From Punctularia strigosozonata HHB-11173 SS5 (taxonomy: Eukaryota > Basidiomycota > Agaricomycetes > Corticiales > Punctulariaceae), in the NCBI RefSeq assembly GCF_000264995.1, contig NW_006767435.1, positions 2,351,756 to 2,415,755 on the forward strand: a stretch of 64,000 nucleotides of DNA, in the 5' to 3' direction. The notes under the pieces were generated by a model. That model saw nothing but the letters and a program-made list of their open reading frames with translations, searched no databases and was not told the origin of the DNA. The position numbers and the translations under genes were made by a program. The stretch's first letter is position 1. Every line of letters begins with the position of its first letter. Shown one piece after another: positions 22,439 to 34,181 of this stretch.

Positions 22439-23047
22439 GGCCGCGGCCGTCGTCGTCGCCTCGTACGCTGGCGGGAGCGGGAAAAGGAAAGGAAGAGGTG
22501 GTTGGCGTCGAGTGCGAGGCGATGAGCAAATTGCGGCCTGTCCTTATGTCTTGGCTCGGTTGAAGGCTTATCGGCCTTCTTACCACTGCGCCTCGTGTTT
22601 GCGGCCTGTCCCTCGCTTCCTGGAACAACGATTATGTCGCCTCTAATCGACACTAGTCTACGGTACACGAAACCCATTCAGGATGATCCCGCGTTCTCAA
22701 ATAATTCCGCATTGACCGGGTAGGTGGAAAATGTCACTGTGGTCTCCAGCGTCTCTGTACTTATGACCGCGCCGATTTGGGCGTGTGCGCCGTGTTCACA
22801 ACGTACGAACTTCCACTGTGATGACATCACGCACGCGAGCATATGGCTCCGCTAGAAGCCTGAGGGGTCAAGGAATCAGATTACCGGTCCCCTAACCGTT
22901 GCTGATCCGCCCGTTCCGTCAACAAAGGTCCCCAGAGCCGCGCCTGGACTGTGAACTGCGCCTGTACTGTGGGGATCATCCTAGAATTCTGTAGCTTGGA
23001 TCGAACTCACGCAGCAGATTATACGCGGGAAACAAATGCAGCGTATA
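22439..23047. other. intergenic, nothing recognised
   Basis: Upstream region of the ABC transporter gene and 3' end of the small orphan gene. No clear TATA box or repeat was seen. Confidence 0.5.
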
Positions 23048-23329
23048 TCAAGTCGAACTGAGACCATTGAGTATGTCCTCAAGCTTCCCGCGCAGATCTT
23101 CCACTTTTGCGCCCTGCGCTTCAACGTCGCCTCTATTGAGGATGCGAAGCGCCGCTCGGGCTTCCTTGACAAACTGGTATGACTCCAGAACGGACTTGTC
23201 TACCGCCGTCCCATTCGACTCGGGTCGTGGAGGCAATAATGACGACAAGTCGATGTCAGAAGCGCGTAATACAGCGAGGTCTCGTAGGGTGTCGGTGATA
23301 GGCAACGGCGCTTTCGAGTTTGCAGCCAT
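23048..23329 (-). CDS. small conserved-looking helical protein, unknown function
   Basis: Single exon of 93 aa from the ATG at 23329 (the frame is open further upstream, but without an ATG). The middle, TLRDLAVLRASDIDLSSLL and ESYQFVKEARAALRILNRG, is strongly amphipathic-helical and ends in VEDLRGKLEDILNGL, which could form a coiled coil. It has no cysteines, signal peptide or membrane helix. It looks like a small complex subunit, but I cannot assign it. It is divergent from the next gene, with only 181 bp between start codons, so they probably share a promoter. Confidence 0.65.
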   Translation of the reverse strand: MAANSKAPLPITDTLRDLAVLRASDIDLSSLLPPRPESNGTAVDKSVLESYQFVKEARAALRILNRGDVEAQGAKVEDLRGKLEDILNGLSST

Positions 23330-23510
23330 GGCGGGTAGATGCAACTCGGACCGCCAGCAAACGCGTCGAGCAGTGCTTTCACGTGACTGACGCGGTTGAG
23401 GCGCCCAACTTCACTGTTCCAGATGGTCGAACCGTCAAACGGAGCTAAGGCGCACTTATGTGTGAACGTCCCTCTCCACCTCGGCACCCTCGTTCCGTGG
23501 ACTGAGTACG

Positions 23511-25851
23511 ATGTCCTCCTCAGGCGCAAATCTGACGACGTCTCGAATCAGCCGCATTCTTCGACCACTACGCATGAAATGTGGTCACTTTGCGCAGTTT
23601 GCGTCCTCTGCACCGTCCATGAGTGATCCAATGACCACTATTCTATCGACATACGGACGTCGCAAAAGGATGCTCGCAGACAATATTGGGAAGGGAAGGG
23701 ACATTGCCTATAACATCGAAATGTCCAATAAGATCAAGGCGGTTTGCGACTGTTGGCGGAATGTTTTGCAGACAGCGTACGGAAGCGAAGGTTCCTCATC
23801 AGGCCGTATGGTAAGCCTCACCGCGATATGCGCGACCGTCGTCGGAGAGACCATTCAGGAGGAGGTGCTCCTGAACTCAAAGACGAGCGAGGAGACATCG
23901 AATCTCAACGATAATGACGAGGAAGCCATGATCATCGAAGAAATGTACGATATGGTACCGGCACACTGTCGCAGGTACGGGCGAACTCATCATACTCGCC
24001 GATATAAGCTGAGATATACTACGCTGCAGGTGGACGATGGTCTCGCATGCTCTGTCTATTATCTTGGACATATGCCCTCATCACCCTGCCCTCCTCAGTG
24101 CGCTCTTAGATATCTGTCTCTCCTTCGGAGTCGGGCATCAATCGGAGCTCGTTCTTCGCACCATGTTCTCCTCCCTTCTTAAGGACTCGTCGTCTGGTGA
24201 GCCAGTTATTTGTCACCCTACACACATCTCCTTCCTCTCGGATCTTCGCGAACGCTGGGTCACAATCAATCCATCCCCTAGTCTATCAGCATCTACCTAC
24301 ATTTCCTCCCTCTCCTCCGTCCTCGGCGACCCTTCTACTGGTCCGTATGCGTGGACCAGCAAATCAATGCGCAGGTATGCGCGGGAAACACACAAGGGAG
24401 ACTTCCCCGCCTTCGTACGGCATCTGGTCACTGGTCTTGTTGAGACGATTTCAAGACTACACCTTTTGGACAGACCTGTCGGACGTTTGGAGAAGGATAT
24501 GCGCTCTCGCCTGATGAAGTGGCTCGACTATATGTTCGACCGGCTGCATTCCGCGGAGTCCAAACACGGCGACAACTCGGGCACGTATAATGAAGACTAC
24601 GTGTCCGTGGTGGAGTTCTTAGAGCACGTTAGATCCTTGCAGCTCCATGTTCAAGAGCATAACGACAACGATCAACAATTCCCGAACACCATTGTTTCGC
24701 TGACGACATACTGCCTCGCTTCTGCGCGTTTCTCGACCCTCGTTCCTGAAGATAAGAGGGGACTGATATCTTTACTCCGTGAATCGCAGATTATGCCGAC
24801 CACATATAACGACCTCGTTCTGCTCCTTTTCCCGCTCAATACAGCGACGCTCTCCTACTCGGAGTTAAGCCTCGATGCGCAGACTTCACCTTCCCTCAAA
24901 AACCGGTCACCTGCGTACATCATGCGGTCCCTCAGATGGCAAGCGAATAGCTTGGTCAAGCACGGTTTACACCGACTTGCGGCCTCACTCTGGGCCTGCG
25001 CTCTACGCCACCTGGAGCGAGATTGGAAGGTGGAAATGCTCGGCGGGGTAATCGTGCATGCGCGCTTGCGTGCTATCGAGAGCCTCCGTGACGAGTTGGT
25101 ACACGAGGTGGAGGAAGCCGAAAAGCAATGCTTTGGAGCGCGCGATACTGTGAAGTGCTCGGACGAGGGCACACCTCGTCCCCGGGGTAACGACGAGACG
25201 GAATGGGAGTGGGAAGAGCTAGTCGGCGCCTGGGTCCGCAAGTCCCCGCGTGCAGCGCAGAAGCGCGCGTTGGTTACGCCAGCTAAGGCTACGCTGACAC
25301 GCTTCGACAAGCGGGAGCTGCCATCGTTGAGCGCGAAGAAGTCATGGCGGAGGCGGCAGCTCGTGTTCTCGGCACACACACCGCGGCGACCTTCCGTTCA
25401 CCCGGCTGATTTGGAAGAGGATGTGGGCGTGGATGCGAATTGTCTATCATTTGGGTCAGAAGCAAGTGACGAAGACGCCGTGTCGTCAGAGGATGAAGCA
25501 GGACACGATATATCCGACAACGACGAGCAGCGGCCGAACAAAAGGCCTTCGGGTGGAGGAGCGCGACGGAACAAGACTACATGCGAGGTACTGAGCGAAC
25601 GACCCTCGTACCCGTCGTCTGACGACCTGGATTGTTTCGCTCCATCGTCACCCTGTGCCAACATTATCCAGGATGAGCCTCACAAACGTCAAACCCGCCC
25701 CCACTTGCGACTTAATGGCTCCGTAAAGCGACCCCTGGTTGATCGCGAACAGAACTCTCCTCCGAAGTTCAAGAGGTTCAGGAGAGAGGATCTGTTGGAG
25801 ATGTCTTCGGACGATGCCCTGGATATCATTGGACGTGGCTCCTCGCCGTGA
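23511..25851 (+). CDS. large orphan protein (761 aa), unknown function
   Basis: Two exons, 23511-23974 and 24030-25851, joined by a 55-bp intron (gtacgg to ctgcag) that keeps frame. The N-terminal two thirds is alpha-helical with many Leu/Ile/Val positions, such as VSHALSIILDICPHHPALLSA, resembling repeat-helical (ARM/HEAT-like) proteins, though no family motif was recognised. The C-terminal third is charged and disordered with acidic Ser/Asp patches (SFGSEASDEDAVSSEDE) and basic runs such as RPNKRPSGGGARRNK and KFKRFRRED that could be nuclear localisation signals. A nuclear scaffold is plausible but is inference only. Confidence 0.8.
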
Positions 25852-26448
25852 AACTCAAAAACGAGAATTGTTCCCGCGTTTCCTAGCTCGAGACCGGCAG
25901 TTCGCAATCTGTGAAGAATATATGGATGATCTTTTGTATTTCAACTTATCTACCTTAATCACCATACAAGGGGTGCCGGTGATATGGGTGCCAGCAAGCC
26001 TATCACGAGCTTGAAAAGTCAGGCGGGGTTGATGGCATCGAACGACGCGTGAATCGGGGGCTGCATTGCGTTGGCATCTACCCACCGCAAACCACCTAAC
26101 CAATCTGCAGGAAGCAAATTAAAAGTATGGTTGCAGTCATTCGCAATGACGTCACTCGTTCGATCCTCAATGCGTGTACCGGCGATTTGCATGAAAGCGT
26201 TTCTCTTTACTTCGCGACGTTCGCTCACAGAGATGGAGCTGCGTAGCACACATATTCTCGGCGATGTTCTGACATGGCAACTGCCAACTGGTCCTGGGGA
26301 ATCTCGTGCTCCTTGTTGCTCTCCATCAACTATACCTGTTCAGTCCGGCCGATTACCAGAAGGACGTAGTGGTCCGGGCCGTGCACAATGCCTTCATCCG
26401 ATAGGCGACGAAGAAGGCACCGCGAAGGTTGTAGAATACAGCTAATTT
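25852..26448 (+). other. intergenic or unresolved 5' end of the PIPK-like gene
   Basis: No start codon for the next gene could be fixed. An open stretch near 26296-26400 (reading LVLLVALHQLYLFSPADYQK) may be an upstream exon of it. Confidence 0.4.
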
Positions 26449-27635
26449 TTGAATCGTATCGTCCACGATCGCTGTGACGAGGAAACGCTCCGTACTAGAC
26501 GACGCACTGTATGGGCTCGCATACTCAATATTTATGACTTGAAGCTACGACGTGATGCTCCACGGCTGTTTCAAGGCCTCCGCGAGAGATGGAACATCGA
26601 TGAACAAGAGTATACTCAGCAGGTGAGTGTGTCTTTATGGACGAACGAGACTGTACAAATGAAGGAGCTGATATGCAACAATGTTCATCACATGTCTAAA
26701 TTTTGGACGGCTTCTGATCAGTCGGGGCTATCTGGATCCATGTTCTTCTCGTCCGAGAACCAGCATCATCTCATGAAGTCCGTCCAGAGGACATTTGAGA
26801 ATAGGTTTTTGCACCAGCATTTCTTAGCAGGTCAGCGGGATTCCGTGCAAGCACCTTGCATCCACTAAAGCGAATACTAAGCGTACATCAAATACGTTCA
26901 GTTGCATCCTGATACGTTGTTGAATCGGATCACGGATGTTCTCTACTCCTTTGACAGGAGGTTAGGAGACTGCTTGAAGTCCGTCGGTCACACGTCCGTA
27001 TGTGGATGCTTTCCGCTAACCAATTTTCACCTTGACGCTCCAGGTTATCGCCTAGCCATTATGTAGTCATGGAGAACTTGAAGTATGGCATCAATAACGA
27101 TGAGTACGATTTGAAGCCAACGACATACCTTGAGGTGTGTATCAACTCCGGAGTCACAGACGTACTTCCTGGAAGTAAGGTGATAGATATCCCTGAAGGT
27201 ATGCTGCTCGGAGTGACGCCATCCTATTTGCAATTGTGCCCCCGATGATTACTATGGAGCAGCTGAACGTAGCAACCTTCTGCGGCTCGTCCGAAGCGAT
27301 ACCGAGTTCCTCACAAAGCTCGGATGCGTATACTATTCTGTCTTACTCATACGAAGTCCCAAAGGCGAAGCGAGGTGAGAGGAACGATCCATTAGCTCTT
27401 GCCCTCGGCTTACTCGTGACGCTGCAGATGGTGCTTGATCGACTGTTTGTGGGTGCTGCGAGAAATTCGACCGCTGGTAACCAAGGGTGCAAGCTATGCT
27501 TTGGGTATCCCACAGCAGACCGTCACGGCAGATGCTGAGGGCTATGCGAAGGAGGTGGTGAAGATGATGGAGAACGCGATCAATAGTAGCTCACGGGCCA
27601 CGGCAGCGGAGCTGTTTAACAACTGTGTATGTTAA
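26449..27635 (+). CDS. divergent phosphatidylinositol-phosphate-kinase-fold (SAICAR synthase-like) protein
   Basis: Scattered exons carry PIPK landmarks in the right order: LRRDAPRLFQGLRERWNID near 26550 (compare FxxLRxxFGI); SGLSGSMFFSSENQHHLMKSV near 26730 (the SGS-FFFS-D-K loop); HYVVMENLKYGINNDEYDLK near 27055 (M-NL then YDLK); ERSNLLRLVRSDTEFLTKLG near 27275 followed by YYSVLLI (canonical DYSLLVG); LIDCLWVL near 27435 (canonical IIDxL); and a C-terminal Y-K-F-like helix ending near 27635. PIP kinases phosphorylate phosphoinositides; activity here is uncertain because the DYSLL motif is altered. Start codon and exact splice sites are unresolved, so a pseudogene remains possible. Confidence 0.55.
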
Positions 27636-27910
27636 GTACCCATCATCTTCATCAATGCAGCAATAGCCATTAGGCGGTAGTTATACTGAATCTATCGGTC
27701 ATGATGAGAACAAGCTTGAGCGTACTTATGGTGGCATGGAGTTGGATGCCGAGGCAGACAGAGAAACGTAATCAGCGTCACGCGAGCACTTCATTCTCCG
27801 CCCGCACGTACATAACGCAGACCACATCGCCAATCACTCAGTCCTTTGGCCATTCCTCCTTTGGTCTTCATCCCTTTCGAATTCTCGAACTTGTACCCTC
27901 TGAAGCCACC

Positions 27911-28636
27911 ATGTCCGGAGCAGCAGCATCACAGGCTGGCAGCAAGTTTGCTGCCTTCATGAACCACCCAGCGGGTGCGTCTTGCCGAAAGATGTGCTGG
28001 TACGAATGCTAATAGAAGAATGTGCGACATACCCTCTATGCGGACGCTGAAATGTTGTCATGGATGCCTCGTTACGTTGCCTTCCGGGATGAAAAGGCCC
28101 TAAGACTGTATTCTTCTGGGCGCCGATGATGAAATGGTGTTTGGTCGCCGCAGGAGTCAAGGACTTGACTCGTCCCGCGGAGAAGCTCTCTGTGTCGCAG
28201 AACATCGGTATGTCCGTTCCTCTTTGTCGTACTGGCTACTTGATTCGTGATCTGGTGTCCCACTTCGGTGTCTGCCCTCTATTCTGTTAGCCCTCACGGC
28301 GACTGGGTTTATCTGGGTGCGATACTCCATGGTAATTACGCCAGTGAACTACAGCTTGGCTGCGGTACGCCTCCTTTGCTCTGTTTCTGACGTGGAAGAT
28401 CTCATTCGATATCCAGGTTAACTTCTTTGTTGGTATGACTGGTTTGGGGCAACTGGCGAGGGTTGCGAAGTGAGCCTCGTTTTCTCCACCTTTCACCCTT
28501 GCTAGGTCCTTTGTTGCCGGTCTCCACATTCGCGATATCGACAGCGTGATACTGATTTATGTGTTATAGGTTCCGCCAGGACGGATCAGATCCCGTCGTA
28601 GATTTCTTCCAGAAGAACAAGTCGATTACCGCGTAG
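27911..28636 (+). CDS. MPC2: mitochondrial pyruvate carrier subunit MPC2
   Basis: Five exons with checked frame: 27911-27974, 28097-28207, 28291-28364, 28417-28469 and 28570-28636, giving 122 aa. The signature GPKTVFFWAPMMKW, then RPAEKLSVSQNIALTATGFI and RYSMVITPVNYSLAAVN, aligns closely with yeast Mpc2/Fmp43 (GPKTVHFWAPTLKW, RPVEKISGAQN) rather than with Mpc1. MPC2 pairs with MPC1 in the inner mitochondrial membrane to import pyruvate. Two or three short hydrophobic helices and family-typical length are present. It is convergent with the membrane-protein gene on the other strand (127 bp apart). Confidence 0.95.
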
Positions 28637-28762
28637 TTTATACTCGTCCTCCGCTGCAACGTAATATCATGTCTAATCGTGAACCGTTCTCACTCGACGG
28701 CGCAAATCAATAGAGAAAAAGACCGGTTATAGAGACGGGCTCCGACAAGGACCGAACGGAGG

Positions 28763-29578
28763 TCACCTTGCCTCGCGCCTTGAGGTCCTCGTTCTACTCT
28801 TCTCCTTCGCCTTCCTAGAAGGCTGTTTCCTTCTGTCCGTGGAGCTTGTTCTGTCCTGGCCTCCAACGTTGTCGTCCGCACCATCTGCGGGTGCCTGCAT
28901 CACACCGGCTATGGCCTCCCACCACCCAGCCTCCCTGACCGTCCGACTCGCGAAGCCCAGGATCTGGCCAATGACCTGCTTCGCAGTTTCCGTCACCTCG
29001 CTGCCGTCTTCCCCATCGTCGTCGTGAAAACGGTCTTCTTCGTACTGCCACTCGCGGTGCGCGTCCCAGTTCTCCCATGCGCGTGGTCGAGGCGCGTGCT
29101 GAGAATATCGACGCCCGCCAGCGGCATTCTGGCCCTGACCATTCATGGTATCCAATGCCCACCGACTAAGAGTGCCTATTATGCCTCGGCCGACCCCTCC
29201 TCCGGCCGTTCCGTCTCCATTTGGCCCTTGAGCGCCATAGAAATATCCTGCTCCTGCCGCAAGTGCTGCAAGTATGGTTCCCCATTTGACGAAGAAGACC
29301 CCCGTCCTAAACATCCAGCTCGTAGTTCGATAGATGCTTAATATGGCGAGGTATGCCGCCAGCAGGCTGATGAGTGGGGGTAAGATGGTCTGTGCGTCCC
29401 ATTGCGACGGCGAGGACGATGCGAGGAGCCGCACGAGGTTGAAGACTGAGGTGAGGATGGCAAGCGAGTGCGCCGCAAGATCAAGCAGCAGGTTGTACAG
29501 CGGCGGGGGGATCTTCTGCGACAGCCATTCGAGGGCAGGGTCGAGAAAGGCCGGTAGATGTATGTCACCGGGATCCAT
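28763..29578 (-). CDS. predicted multi-pass membrane protein, unknown function
   Basis: Single exon of 271 aa. The N-terminal half has about three or four hydrophobic helices (LYNLLLDLAAHSLAILTSVF; LPPLISLLAAYLAILSIY; WGTILAALAAGAGYFYG). The C-terminal half is soluble and charged, with acidic EEDRFHDDDGEDGSE and a basic end (RKAKEKSRTRTSRREAR). The layout recalls fungal Apq12-like endoplasmic-reticulum or nuclear-envelope proteins, but sequence similarity is not strong enough to call it. Confidence 0.75.
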   Translation of the reverse strand: MDPGDIHLPAFLDPALEWLSQKIPPPLYNLLLDLAAHSLAILTSVFNLVRLLASSSPSQWDAQTILPPLISLLAAYLAILSIYRTTSWMFRTGVFFVKWGTILAALAAGAGYFYGAQGPNGDGTAGGGVGRGIIGTLSRWALDTMNGQGQNAAGGRRYSQHAPRPRAWENWDAHREWQYEEDRFHDDDGEDGSEVTETAKQVIGQILGFASRTVREAGWWEAIAGVMQAPADGADDNVGGQDRTSSTDRRKQPSRKAKEKSRTRTSRREAR

Positions 29579-29958
29579 GGTGGGCGTCGGCGATGCGTCG
29601 AGGGCCGGTCAAAGCGCAACGCGCGCCGGTGGCGGTGGAACGGATTAGGCAACTGTCCAAAAGCGACAAATGCGCTTCTTGTCACGGGATCATGGGAATT
29701 CTCCTGAAAAGCGTCATATCAAATCGCTGAAACCCGCGGAAACGATCCAGACCAGAAACTGAGGCACCCTCTCTCCAGCCAATCGGCGATGAACGGCATG
29801 GGAATTCCAAGTATTCTGGCCTCGGGCAAATAAACGCAAACACGATCTGTATAAGTTACACACCGTCCCCGGTCACTTGGCCAGCCCCCCAAAGTTGCTT
29901 CTGCCTCTCCCGACCAAGAACATACATCATCCCGTCCCCTATCCCATACTACCTCGCC
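29579..29958. other. divergent promoter region
   Basis: 380 bp between two divergent genes. No distinct element was seen. Confidence 0.5.
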
Positions 29959-30587
29959 ATGGGTCTTAAGCGCAAAATGTCCACTGAATTCGACGATGCT
30001 CCCGTATGTACACCCTTGCTGGCTGTCCGTGTCGCACTCATGCCGTTTCACAGAGCGCTAAAGTCTTGAAGCTCGTACCGTTCCCAACATACGACACTGA
30101 TACTGACGTTGCTATGTCTGACGTATCGTCTGACTTCGACCTCATCCCCTCGCATGCGCGCCCTACGCATTTGTCGTCCGCCTCTTCGTGGTCCTCGGCA
30201 TCGAGCTCCCCTAGTCCAGGTTAGTATTACGACGCGTATGCCAGCGCTAGAACGCATTAAATCATACGCGTAGTTGCGTCTTACCCAGCGCTGGAGATCT
30301 ACCCATTCCCGTCCGACAACAACGGCCAAGTTTCCGCGGTCGCCGAGCAGTCCGTCGGACTCATTCAGCCAGCCTGTGATGCACCAAAACTCCATCACGC
30401 CGGGTTAGTGTTGCCCGACGCTGCGTATATGCGTTGTCGAGAATGCCGCTCACTTTGTATGTCCAGATTTAACTGCACCCAAATCCCGAAACTGCGCGTA
30501 GCATGCGAGAGCGGCCCCGGCGGACGACGAACGATGTGGAGTCACTGTGAACAATGCGGCGCTATCACCATGATTGACACCGACTAG
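29959..30587 (+). CDS. small orphan protein with C-terminal cysteine pairs (153 aa)
   Basis: Four exons, 29959-30003, 30054-30219, 30274-30403 and 30467-30587, all GT-AG and in frame. It starts MGLKRKMSTEFDDAP, followed by SAKVLKLVPFPTYDTD, then a Ser-rich stretch. The last exon has NCTQIPKLRVAC and HCEQCGAITMIDTD, four spaced cysteines plus a histidine that could bind one zinc ion. No family recognised. The basic KRK start could be a nuclear signal. Confidence 0.75.
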
Positions 30588-32318
30588 ATCAACAAGCCCT
30601 CGCGACCCCCGGTATCAACATCTTCGGCTTCATCCCTTTTGCAACAATCCTTTCTATCTCTCCACTACCGACTCTCTACTGTCGACACGTGCAATATTTC
30701 TGACTCATGGACTGACGCCTCGCATCTCGTGTATTCATCGCCGCTTTTTATTTACTCATATACTCTCCCGTCGCTTTATCATCTTCCTTATTGGCTGATC
30801 TGGTGCTACTGAAGTCTCGCTAGCTCGATTCTGCCGATTACCGAACCCTCAAACCGCCCCTCCACCAGCAGGCTCAACCTTCATCAGCACTATCGACAGC
30901 CGCCTGCACGTATTACTCTCTCTCCGCCATGCTCCGTAGTCATTGACCTCACCCGAACCGGCCCGTGGTCTCGTCGCTTCTCCAAAACTTGGGCGTAGGT
31001 AGTCTGCTCGTCTGTTGCGCTCATGCCCCGTGCCCTGTATTGTACTTCCTCTTAACCTGTATTTTCGCCTGTCGTCAAGCGTTGCTGCCATCTGCTATAT
31101 GTGCGACTTGAAATAAGACATTGCTAGTGATACGGGAAGCACATTGAGATGGGTGTGGGGTTCAACGCGGTAATATCATTCGCCGTCACGATGTCTCATC
31201 CCAGGACCCACATTACATGCAGTCCGATCCTTGATAGCATGTCACAGCCGGGGGCTGTGCATACATGCGGGGTTATGAATGCATGCTACAAAACGAAAAA
31301 TTCTCCGCTCGCGACGGGGTTCCGTCAGCCTATGTAAGCTGTAGTATACCAATTAGACCAGATTTGCAACTGGTATATACTACGATCTTTGTCATAGATC
31401 AGCGTGTATTATGCTCCACAGTATCTCACGCATAGACAGTGTCTGGCTTAGGCTCGGTATGCTCATTGCCGACTTTTCATTCTGCCGTTGTTTCCTGAGT
31501 ACCTTCAAGACGACCGTAGGTGGGCTCTGTCGATTGTTGCAACGAATAGCAGGGGCGGGGTATGGCGTGCGGTGCCTCCCGAAGGCCATCAAGCGTGGAG
31601 GTGAGACAAAGAAAAATACTAACCTGAGCGTGGGAGATACCACGATTTCAGAAAATACCAGCTGCAAATCTGGTCTATTTAACCCCGGACGCTGTCAACG
31701 AAGTCTCCACAATTCTGACCGTGGGCTCATGGCTAAATATGGGTAAGATACACCAGCGGTCTACAACTGTCTGACGATTGGACTCGTACATGAGTACATT
31801 AACCGCGAGGGGAAGGCCACAAATTCGACTGCAAGTTGCGCGACGTACAATGCGCGCGAGCGTCCGATGGTCAATTGCCTTTCCGGGAGGTTTGATGAGG
31901 GTACACTCATGAGATGCGCCTCGTCAACGTGTGCTCACTCCGAACGAAGAAATCCGCAGAGCTACAATATCCCCATTCTCAAGTTCGCCTTTGCCAAAGA
32001 CGACCCACCTTCGCATGATCATCCACTGGCACCTCCGACGGCGCCGTACTTCCAGAGGCCATGTATACTTGCTCGCTGATCCCGGCTTCGTCCTTTTAGA
32101 CCCACGTTACTGCTTTATATACCCACATCTCGCATAAGCCTGCTCAGTCAATCCAATGGCCTCCTAGGTTTCGGCTACCACCCAGGGATCGAATGGCCAG
32201 GACGGGGAGATGGGGACTCGGTATAAGAGGACCAGATCGTGGTCCCACTTGAGCAGCATTTGACCACGAACATAAGACCCGGGGCGCAACTGAATCCCGA
32301 GTTTCCATCGTTGATACC
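30588..32318. other. intergenic, nothing recognised
   Basis: 1.7 kb with only short ORFs lacking family motifs or convincing splice partners. AT-rich TATA-like words near 32110 and 32218 may belong to the next gene. Confidence 0.45.
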
Positions 32319-33402
32319 ATGAAGGTGCTTGTACTAGGGTGAGCGATCCAGTTCGCCTGCCCGCGTGGCCGACAGGCTGACTTCAGCTCATCACAGAGCG
32401 TCTGGGTTTATCGGCCTCCCTATCTCTCAGGCGCTAGTGCGCGCTGGCCACGTCGTCTACGGCGTGACGCGCTCAGAGAAGAACGCCAAGAAACTGGCCG
32501 AAGAGGAGAGTAAGCAAAGTCGTCGCTTACGCTGTCGCGATTCAGGACGCTGACGATGTCGCTCGCCCGCCCACAGTCCTCCCCGTCGTCGCCGACTACG
32601 GCCAGCCGGAACTCTGGCTGAAAGAGATCGCCACGTTGGATGTCATCATCGACGCCGTCGGCGGCTCCTCCATCGCTACGTTGTCTGAGACCATCCGCGC
32701 CGCCGTCGCGTCTGCCGCCGAGGCGCTGCGATCCCCGCTCGCAGGCCGGCTTGCGTACATCTACACGTCCGGCACCTGGGTGCACGGCGACAACCGCACG
32801 GAGACGGTCTCGGACGCGACGGCGTGCACGCGGCCCGCGTCGCTCGTCGCATGGCGCGTGCAGCAGGAGCAGCGCGTGCTCGCCGAGCGCGCCTTCGACG
32901 GGATCGTTATCCGTCCCGGGCTGGTGTACGGCCGCTCTGGGTCGATCACGGGCATGCTGTTCGCCAACGCGGCCAAGGGCGAGGTGAAGTGGTTCGGCAC
33001 CCCGGGCGGACGATACGCCGTCGTGCACGTGGATGACCTCGCGGAGTTGTACGTGCTCGCGGCGGAGAAGGCGGGCGTCGTCGCGGGCAAGGCAATCGAC
33101 GCCGTGAACGAACAGAGCGAGTCGGTGGACGACCTGCTCTACAACCTCGTGCGCGTCGCGGGCGCGAAGGGGTCGTACGAGTATATCAAGCCGTCGAACG
33201 GTGAGCGGACCCTGGAGCTCTTATCGTCCGTCAGCTCATGCCCAATCGCCCATCAGCATTCGAGGAAGCTATCGCAACCACCTCGCTCATCCGCCCTTAT
33301 CTTGCACGAAGTTTGCTCGAATGGCGACAGAGGAAGGCTGGACTGGTAGATGGGCTCCCGATATACTACCGTTCATGGCAAACCTCCTATGCCAGCGCTT
33401 AG
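32319..33402 (+). CDS. NAD(P)-binding epimerase/dehydratase-like enzyme
   Basis: Four exons, 32319-32338, 32397-32509, 32577-33200 and 33257-33402, give 300 aa. It starts MKVLVLG and, across the first intron, forms the Rossmann motif GASGFIGLPISQALVRAG, that is GxxGxxG. YTSGTWVHGDN is in the position of the extended-SDR active-site strand, and IVIRPGLVYGRSG matches the RPGxVYG block of nucleoside-diphosphate-sugar-epimerase-like proteins. No signal peptide; probably cytosolic. The substrate cannot be read from the sequence; such proteins act on sugar nucleotides, flavonoid-like ketones or only sense NADPH. Confidence 0.88.
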
Positions 33403-33658
33403 CGCTTGGCATATACAAATTCCGGTGTTCACATGCTGGTGGTATCATCGTCGAATCCCACCCCCGTGGAAATAGATTCCGCCTGTATCGTAATTGGGGC
33501 TACGAAGCTGATTCGCAGAGTTTACGCTCTGATCCTAAGGCCGCAAGAATCATCGATGAGTGCGCAACGATGCCCGCGATGAGGAACTACGATATCGGAG
33601 CATCATGAACCGTTTAGCCCGTGATCGTCACACATAAAACTGGTGCGGGAGGTGTGGG

Positions 33659-33671
33659 GCGGGGACTGGGG
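33659..33671 (+). promoter_or_regulatory. possible carbon-catabolite-repressor (CreA/Mig1) sites
   Basis: GCGGGG (33659-33664) and CTGGGG (33666-33671) both fit SYGGRG and are only one base apart, about 510 bp upstream of a sugar-transporter ATG. Paired sites are what CreA prefers, but the word is short and can occur by chance. Confidence 0.35.
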
Positions 33672-34116
33672 AAGGGGCCTAAAATATTCACCCGGGGGCC
33701 GGTCCGGGGTCCGATGTGGTTCGCAGAGACGATTTCGGATACCGACGTCGGGGGGGCGGGATGCCGATGACTGCGTTGGCTCTGTTTTCCTCCCAAGGGT
33801 GCGGCGTTCGCTCCGAGCGAAGCGATAGGCTGATAACGCCAGCCAAGGGCAGAGGCGAATGCGCTCGACCCGAAGGTTTTGCGCCAGCTATGGGACGGGG
33901 TTATGGCATTGGAGTGCGTTCTGCTGGCTCGTTCTCGCGCCGGCGCCGAGCGCGAGCAGCGGCTGCGACGAAGCGCAGGGCGAGCAGTGCGGCTGACGTC
34001 ACCGAAGCCACCCCGGATCAGGCACAGCAGTCGGCAGCGTATGGATAATGGAGCCCCACCTTGGTCGTCTTCACCTTCGATTCCAGGGTCTCAGAGAATT
34101 TGCAGAGACGATGGGC

Positions 34117-34123
34117 TATAAAA
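34117..34123 (+). promoter_or_regulatory. TATA box of the sugar transporter
   Basis: TATAAAA lies 59-65 bp upstream of the ATG at 34182. Confidence 0.65.
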
Positions 34124-34181
34124 TGCCCAGCCAGAAGTCCGGGCCGTGTGCGCGCGCGTTTCCCCGCATCCCCCACGAGCC

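Larger units (their letters stand above)
33403..34181 (+). other. promoter region of the sugar transporter
   Basis: Contains two CreA/Mig1-type words (SYGGRG) close together at 33659-33671 and a TATA box at 34117-34123. No gene seen. Confidence 0.5.

Noticed and set aside
33790-33830. Short inverted repeat (ttcgct ccg agcgaa)
   Set aside because: A six-base stem in GC-rich promoter DNA is expected by chance.
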